64,000 nt of DNA from Candidatus Heritagella intestinalis (GTDB lineage Bacteria; Bacillota; Clostridia; Oscillospirales; Acutalibacteraceae), in contig CAJFVO010000002.1 in assembly GCA_904420555.1 (NCBI GenBank), positions 124,001-188,000 on the forward strand, written 5' to 3'. Position numbers and translations under genes: made by a program. The notes under the pieces were generated by a model. It did no database searches and had not been told where the DNA came from. It saw only the letters and a list, made by a program, of their open reading frames with translations. Positions 59,224 through 64,000 of the stretch are shown here, in pieces; position 1 is the stretch's first letter, and every line of letters begins with the position of its first letter.

Positions 59224-60786
59224 ATGAAACGAAACACTCGCTATATCCTGATTACCCTGGCCGCAGCTGTGGTTTTGGGCGGGGCCATCACTGCCCTGCT
59301 CCTGACCCAGCCCGCCGCCAGTGCGGAAGAGGACAGCTCCTCTTCTATGGCTTCTTCTTCCACGGAGGAAATTTCCCTGTACTCCCATGAAGGGGAAGAC
59401 GTGGCCTCTATCGACGTCACTAACGCCGAGGGCGGCTATCGGATTCTCACCAATGTGGAGATTATTGAAAACTCCAGTTCCAGTTCGGATTCAGAGTCCG
59501 ACTCCAGCTCCAGCGAACCCCAGACTTTTGTGACCTATTATCTGGACGGCATTGATCAGGACTTACAGAACACCAGCAGCGTCAGCACTGCCGCTGGATA
59601 CTGCACCTCCCTTTCAGCGACCCGTGAGATTGGCGCAGCCGAGGATCTGAACCTGGAAGAATACGGCCTGGACGACCCCCAGCTTTCCGTTACCACCACT
59701 TTGTCGGATGGAGAAGAAAGCAGCTATTCCGTGGGTGATGAAGGCCCGGTATCCGGATACTATGTCCTGTATGACGACAAGGTTTATGTTTCTGAATCCG
59801 TAGGCGATTCCCTGTTTAACAACCGCCTGGACTTTGTGAACACCACCATCCTCAGTATTACCCCGCCGGAAGATACCGATGACAGCAGCAGTGATTCCAG
59901 CAGCGTCAACGAGGAAGCTACCAACGAATTTACTAAATTCACCTTTACCGGGACTAACTTCCCCCAGGAAGTGCAGATCGTCCCCCAGACTGAATCTCTG
60001 AATTCGGACTATAAACTCAGCGTACCCTATGAGGTAGACGCCGATCAGGAGTCCATGACCTCTATTACCAGTGGCGTTGCTTCTCTGACGGCTACTTCCG
60101 TGGCTGCGGTGGAGCCCACTGAAGAACAGCTGGCTGAGTTTGGCTTGGCAGAGCCCACGGTGCGTTTGGATTTTGCTGTTAACGGCAATTCTTATACCCT
60201 GCTTTCCGGCGGCACCTCCGAAGACGGCGGCCGGTATGTCATGCTGGACGGCGTGGATGTGGTTTACATCTGCGATGACAGCACGGTAGGGGTTTGGGCC
60301 AATGCCACTCTCTTCTCCCTGCGTGACAGCTTTGTGCTGATGCAGAACATCGCCAACATCAACCGCCTGACAGTGGAGACCCCCAACGGCACCGATGTTT
60401 TCAATCTGACTCGTACCGAAAATGAAGAGAGCAGCACGGAAGATAACATCGTGTATGACTACAGCGTAAAGGGAACCGACGGGCAGGATATTACTTATAA
60501 AGGCGTGTTCACCGCTTACTATCAGACCATTATCGGAATCCAGCTCCTGGACGAAACTACCGAAACCGAGCCTTCCGGCGAGCCTATGCTCACGGTAACC
60601 TACGACTACTACGATGGCAGAGACCCTCATACGGTCAGCTACTATGACATCGGCGACCGCCGTTGCCTGGTAGAGGTAGACGGCACAGTAGTGGGCGTGG
60701 TTTCCCAGAGCGTGGTGCAGAGTGTCATTGACAACACCGAGGTCGTTCTCCAAAACAAGAGCGTCAACGGTGACGAAGAAGAATAA
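59224..60786 (+). CDS. DUF4340 surface protein
   Basis: 520 residues. One N-terminal helix (about 7-28), then a Ser-rich stretch and repeated DUF4340-type units (AAEDLNLEEYGLDDPQLSVT..., EEQLAEFGLAEPTVRLDFAV). Each contains the Leu-Ala-x-Tyr-Gly-Leu-x-x-Pro pattern. Ser/Asp-rich insertions (SSSSSDSESDSSSSE; DSSSDSSSVNEE) resemble acidic-kinase targets. Begins four bases after the GldG-like stop, so it is the fourth component of the complex. Such proteins regularly accompany GldG in Firmicutes. Confidence 0.87.
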   Translation: MKRNTRYILITLAAAVVLGGAITALLLTQPAASAEEDSSSSMASSSTEEISLYSHEGEDVASIDVTNAEGGYRILTNVEIIENSSSSSDSESDSSSSEPQTFVTYYLDGIDQDLQNTSSVSTAAGYCTSLSATREIGAAEDLNLEEYGLDDPQLSVTTTLSDGEESSYSVGDEGPVSGYYVLYDDKVYVSESVGDSLFNNRLDFVNTTILSITPPEDTDDSSSDSSSVNEEATNEFTKFTFTGTNFPQEVQIVPQTESLNSDYKLSVPYEVDADQESMTSITSGVASLTATSVAAVEPTEEQLAEFGLAEPTVRLDFAVNGNSYTLLSGGTSEDGGRYVMLDGVDVVYICDDSTVGVWANATLFSLRDSFVLMQNIANINRLTVETPNGTDVFNLTRTENEESSTEDNIVYDYSVKGTDGQDITYKGVFTAYYQTIIGIQLLDETTETEPSGEPMLTVTYDYYDGRDPHTVSYYDIGDRRCLVEVDGTVVGVVSQSVVQSVIDNTEVVLQNKSVNGDEEE

Positions 60787-60800
60787 AACTCTTTGATGCA

Positions 60801-60834
60801 AAAGCCCTTCGGGAATTTCCCGGAGGGCTTTTTT
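60801..60834 (+). terminator. terminator of the Gld-type operon
   Basis: AAGCCCTTCGGG, loop, CCCGGAGGGCTT, TTTTGC. Confidence 0.85.
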
Positions 60835-60925
60835 GCGGGTTTCATTCTTTTAAAGAAATTTGCGCTTTTCCAGATGCTTTATACTGGAAACAACAGATAT
60901 TTAAGTTGGAACGGAGGGGCCGCCG

Positions 60926-62230
60926 ATGCCAAGACCCAAACTGATCTCCACCTGTATGTCCGGGGCCGTCACCCTGCTGGACTACCTGAAAAAAACGCTG
61001 CTTTCAGATTTTGGCTCCTTTTTTAAATGGCTGCTCCTGTCCCTGATAGCGGGCGGGAGTATCGGCCTGGCGGGAACCGCCTTCCACCTGGCGGTATCCT
61101 GGGGCGAAGGGATGCGGGAAGCCCATTGGTGGCTGCCGCTGCTGTTGCCTCTTGGCGGCCTGGCCATTGCCTTCCTCTATGGAAAGTGCGGCATGGAGAG
61201 GGACCCGGGCACGGATATGGTGCTGTTTTCCGTGCGCTCCCGGGAAACGGTTTCCTGGAAGACCGCCCCCCTGATTTTTACAACCACGGTAATTACCCAC
61301 CTGCTAGGCGGCTCTGCCGGGCGGGAGGGCGCGGCCTTGCAGCTGGGCGGCAGCTTGGGCCAGACCCTGGGGCGGCTTTTCCGGCTGGACATCAAAGATA
61401 TGCACATTATCACCCTCTGCGGCATGAGCGCCGGATTTGCGGCCCTTTTCGGCACACCCATTGCGGCGGCGATTTTCGCCATGGAGGTGGTGAGTGTGGG
61501 GGTCATGTACTATGCGGCCCTGGTGCCCTGTGTGGTGGCCGCTGTTACCGCTTCCCAAATTTCCGCCGCTTTCGGCATTGCCCCTACAACCTTTTTCCTG
61601 GCAGCAGAAGCGGTTCCCGCCCTCTCGCCTTTCACGGCGGCTCAAGTGGCGGGCTTAGCGGTTCTCTGTGCCCTGGTGAGCATTTTGGTCTGCCTGAGCT
61701 TCCACAAAATCTCCCTGCTGTACCGGAAATACCTTCCCAACCCCTACCTGCGGGCCGTCACAGGCGGTGTGCTGGTAATCCTGCTGGCCCTGGCGGTAGG
61801 TTCCCGGGACTACCTGGGAGCCGGAATGCCGGTGATTCAGCAAGCCATTGGGGGCCAGGCCCGGCCGGAGGCCTTCCTGCTGAAACTCCTCTTTACCGCC
61901 GTAACCCTGGGCGCCGGCTTTAAGGGCGGCGAAATCGTCCCCTCCTTCTTCATCGGGGCCACCTTTGGCTGTGTGGCCGCCGGGCTGCTGGGGCTTCCTC
62001 CAGAATTTGCCGCCGCCATTGGCCTCATCTGCGTTTTCTGCGGCGTCACCAACTGCCCCCTGACCTCCTTTGTCCTGAGTATGGAGCTCTTCGGCGGACA
62101 AGCGCCCCTGCTGTTTTTACTGGCAGCGGCCGTGAGCTATATGCTCTCCGGGTATTACGGCCTCTACAGCAAGCAGAAAATCCTCTATTCCAAAACCAAG
62201 CCGGTATTCATCGACCGTGAAGCCGAATAA
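60926..62230 (+). CDS. ClC-family anion transporter
   Basis: 434 residues and about ten membrane helices. The gating-glutamate motif GGSAGREGAALQLGG (about 133-147) and GGEIVPSFFIGATFG (the GxFxP-type pore segment) are clear. FGTPIAAAIFAMEVV is also conserved. The canonical GSGIP at the first pore loop is replaced by a segment with RDPGTDMVLFSV, as in the branch that includes fluoride/proton antiporters, so chloride or fluoride transport are both possible. No fluoride riboswitch is seen upstream. GGAGGGG precedes the ATG. Confidence 0.9.
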   Translation: MPRPKLISTCMSGAVTLLDYLKKTLLSDFGSFFKWLLLSLIAGGSIGLAGTAFHLAVSWGEGMREAHWWLPLLLPLGGLAIAFLYGKCGMERDPGTDMVLFSVRSRETVSWKTAPLIFTTTVITHLLGGSAGREGAALQLGGSLGQTLGRLFRLDIKDMHIITLCGMSAGFAALFGTPIAAAIFAMEVVSVGVMYYAALVPCVVAAVTASQISAAFGIAPTTFFLAAEAVPALSPFTAAQVAGLAVLCALVSILVCLSFHKISLLYRKYLPNPYLRAVTGGVLVILLALAVGSRDYLGAGMPVIQQAIGGQARPEAFLLKLLFTAVTLGAGFKGGEIVPSFFIGATFGCVAAGLLGLPPEFAAAIGLICVFCGVTNCPLTSFVLSMELFGGQAPLLFLLAAAVSYMLSGYYGLYSKQKILYSKTKPVFIDREAE

Positions 62231-62273
62231 AAAGCAGCGGGCCTTCTCTTTTCCGGGAGAAGCCCGCTGCTTT
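62231..62273. terminator. bidirectional terminator between ClC and patatin genes
   Basis: AAAGCAGCGGGC and TTCTC, loop, GAGAA and GCCCGCTGCTTT; convergent genes share it. Confidence 0.85.
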
Positions 62274-62279
62274 CTATTC

Positions 62280-63131
62280 TTACAAAGTGACAAATTCCTT
62301 GATTTCTGCCAGCCGGGCGGCGGTGTCCTGCTCTCCCATGGCGTAGAGCTCCATAAGCTGGCTGGGGTCCCGGCAGAAGGCACTGACGGTAATGGGCCGG
62401 CTGGGACGGATGACAATGGCTCTTCCCGCCCCTTCCCTTTCCAGACATTCCCGGCGCAGCTGGTTGTAGACCTGGCCTCGGCGGCAGAGGGCCTGGGCAA
62501 AGTCCGGGTAGCGCCAATACCGGGCGCGGATGACGGCCCGGGGATACTCGGGCTTTTCCGGCTTCCGGTAGCTGTCGTCCCGGGTGAGGACCACCAGGTT
62601 CCGCAGGCTGCCATCCTCCTCTGCCCGCCGCAGGGGGATGGCCTGGGCCACGCTGCCGTCCAGCAAGCGCCTCCCGCCATAGCGGATAGGGTGGGCCAAA
62701 AAGGGCTGGGCAGAAGAAGCCCGGACAGCCTCCATGCCTGGCCCCAGCTCTTTCTTGCTGAAAAACACCGCTTTGCCGGTGGCCAAATCCGTAGCCCCGG
62801 CCTGCAGGTCTGTGGGATTTTGGAAAAAGGCCTCATAGTCAAAGGGCAGCAGCTCGTGGAACAGGGGGCCAAAGATAAAATCAAACCCGAACATAGAGCC
62901 GCAGCGCAGCAGGTTTCCCGCGCTGACATAGCGTTTATCCGGGAGATATTGGGCAAAGATTTCCCGGTTGCGGCCAATCTGGCCGGAAAGAAAACTCAGG
63001 GCGTTGCAGGCTCCGGCGGAAATCGCGTATACGGTGGAAAAATGGAGGTTTTCCCGGGCCAGGACATCCAGCACCCCGGCGGTATACGCGCCCCGGACGC
63101 CGCCGCCCTCCAATACCAGCCCGCAAGACAT
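62280..63131 (-). CDS. patatin-like phospholipase
   Basis: 283 residues. Oxyanion loop GLVLEGGGVRGAYTAGVLD (4-22), nucleophile Ser in YAISAGACNAL (GxSxG variant with Ala before Ser), and catalytic Asp in the DGS motif (LLDGSVAQAIPL, about 157-168). The C-terminal part resembles YjjU-type bacterial patatins. Hydrolyses acyl esters of membrane lipids; cytoplasmic, no signal peptide. Confidence 0.93.
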   Translation of the reverse strand: MSCGLVLEGGGVRGAYTAGVLDVLARENLHFSTVYAISAGACNALSFLSGQIGRNREIFAQYLPDKRYVSAGNLLRCGSMFGFDFIFGPLFHELLPFDYEAFFQNPTDLQAGATDLATGKAVFFSKKELGPGMEAVRASSAQPFLAHPIRYGGRRLLDGSVAQAIPLRRAEEDGSLRNLVVLTRDDSYRKPEKPEYPRAVIRARYWRYPDFAQALCRRGQVYNQLRRECLEREGAGRAIVIRPSRPITVSAFCRDPSQLMELYAMGEQDTAARLAEIKEFVTL

Positions 63132-63209
63132 GGCGATCCACTCCTCTCAAAGGGTTTTGCTCTGTCCAGTATACGGAATTTTGAGCCAAGACGCAAGCAC
63201 CAGCAGCGC

Positions 63210-64000
63210 CTATCCCGCACTTTTTTCTCCTGGGATTTCCCTCTGTGGGCGGCTCATCAGCCAGGTAAAGGGTTTTGAAAAAATAGGAAGCGATAGAAAA
63301 AAGGTCAGAGCCACGGAAATCCCCAGCAAGAGCAAGGTATGGGGAACCGGGACGGATTTCTGCAAAAAGGCCGCCAAGCCCGACTGGGTAAAAATCATCT
63401 GCAAGGGAACGTGCCAAAAGTAAATAGAAAGGGTCCGCTGCCCGATTTTTGAAACCGGGAGCTTCCGGCTGGGAACCAGGGCGAGAAGCGCCAAAGATAC
63501 CAGTGATACCAGGGCATACCAGACCAGGCGATACAGGGCCCCAGCCTCCGGCCAGGGGAGCTTCCGGTATACGCCCGGGGTGGAGAGTACCAGCAGGGGC
63601 TGGAAGTGGCGTTCATACCAGGAGGTTTGGAACCATATAAACAGGGTAAACCCCACCAAAATAGCAACTGCTATCCCCTTCACGGCCCTTCTTTGGAGAC
63701 GGGCCTGGAGCTTCTGGGGGTCTATGTAATAGCCTGCGGCGAAAAAGGGAAAGAACGAAATCATTTTGGATAAACAGAGCCCATTCCCGATCGCCGTCTC
63801 GTAGCCTGCAAAGCAGGATAGCACTATCCCGAAGAAAAGTACCATTCCCATGGATCGATGGCGCAGCCCATACATGAGCACCAGAAATGCCGCCATGACA
63901 AACATATACCACTGGACGTGATAGGTCCCTAAAAACTCCGGTTCCGCCTTCCTGCCATAGAAGAGTTTGAGCAGATACGTGAAAGCGGCCAATATCACAT
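63210..64000 (-). CDS. acyltransferase family 3 membrane protein, C-terminal part
   Basis: About 263 visible residues; the frame continues past the right edge, so the start and the catalytic His of the first helix are missing. Seven or eight helices are visible, with short loops such as FAAGYYIDPQKLQARLQRR and the late motif SIYFWHVPLQMIF, typical of acyltransferase 3 proteins that acylate surface sugars. The end (RPQREIPGEKSAG) is polar. Target unknown. Confidence 0.85.
   Translation of the reverse strand, partial: VILAAFTYLLKLFYGRKAEPEFLGTYHVQWYMFVMAAFLVLMYGLRHRSMGMVLFFGIVLSCFAGYETAIGNGLCLSKMISFFPFFAAGYYIDPQKLQARLQRRAVKGIAVAILVGFTLFIWFQTSWYERHFQPLLVLSTPGVYRKLPWPEAGALYRLVWYALVSLVSLALLALVPSRKLPVSKIGQRTLSIYFWHVPLQMIFTQSGLAAFLQKSVPVPHTLLLLGISVALTFFLSLPIFSKPFTWLMSRPQREIPGEKSAG

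Noticed and set aside
60840-60925. Fluoride riboswitch before the ClC gene
   Set aside because: The conserved core sequence of that riboswitch is not visible in the short leader.

Overview
The window reads as chromosome of a spore-forming, GC-rich clostridium, most likely a gut Oscillospiraceae/Ruminococcaceae relative. Reasons: spoIIP next to lepA and hemW, a SigI/RsgI pair, a CotH gene, a two-subunit transketolase, a C+ (zinc) type S14, an S10-to-L17 ribosomal run in Firmicutes order, and Shine-Dalgarno-led genes. No tRNA, rRNA, CRISPR array or intact transposon was seen.

Layout: (1) 1-6300, minus strand: spoIIP, two small membrane/secreted proteins, lepA and hemW (running off the left edge), with repeat-rich gaps and a second, diverged copy of the lepA 3' end. 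(2) 6305-13195: an envelope cluster of sigI and rsgI, a PepSY lipoprotein with Asp/Tyr-rich repeats, a VTC-type polyphosphate polymerase, DUF4956 and a CotH kinase. Five copies of one promoter-like motif lie in front of sigI and in front of the lipoprotein operon. (3) 13525-19333: a GH3 glycosidase, a repeat-rich gap holding a small RNA and a hydrophobic micro-ORF, an aminotransferase and a Gfo/Idh/MocA oxidoreductase. (4) 19661-35260: 31 minus-strand genes from rpsJ to rplQ, including secY, adk, map, infA and rpoA, behind a leader with a terminator-like hairpin. (5) 35960-48461: a lipoprotein, PlsY-like acyltransferase and diacylglycerol glucosyltransferase, split transketolase, coaBC, a second copy of the small RNA/micro-ORF module, sbcCD with an overlapping AraC regulator, and a divergent GH4 alpha-galactosidase. 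(6) 48713-64000: purL, a surface metallophosphoesterase, a Gld-type ABC operon, a ClC transporter, a patatin-like phospholipase and a truncated acyltransferase 3.

Two things stand out. First, the cluster at 6305-13195 suggests a SigI/RsgI-controlled system coupling a secreted acidic repeat protein to polyphosphate and surface-kinase functions; the repeated motif CCCCGGTTTT-N13-CGTATTCT links sigI and the operon. Second, two dispersed modules (16303-16514 and 42050-42244) each carry a consensus promoter, a structured RNA ending in a terminator, and a convergent micro-ORF for a hydrophobic Lys-tailed peptide. Differences between the two micro-ORFs spare second codon positions, as expected of coding sequence. 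The layout resembles type I toxin-antitoxin loci, although no good start codon is visible.
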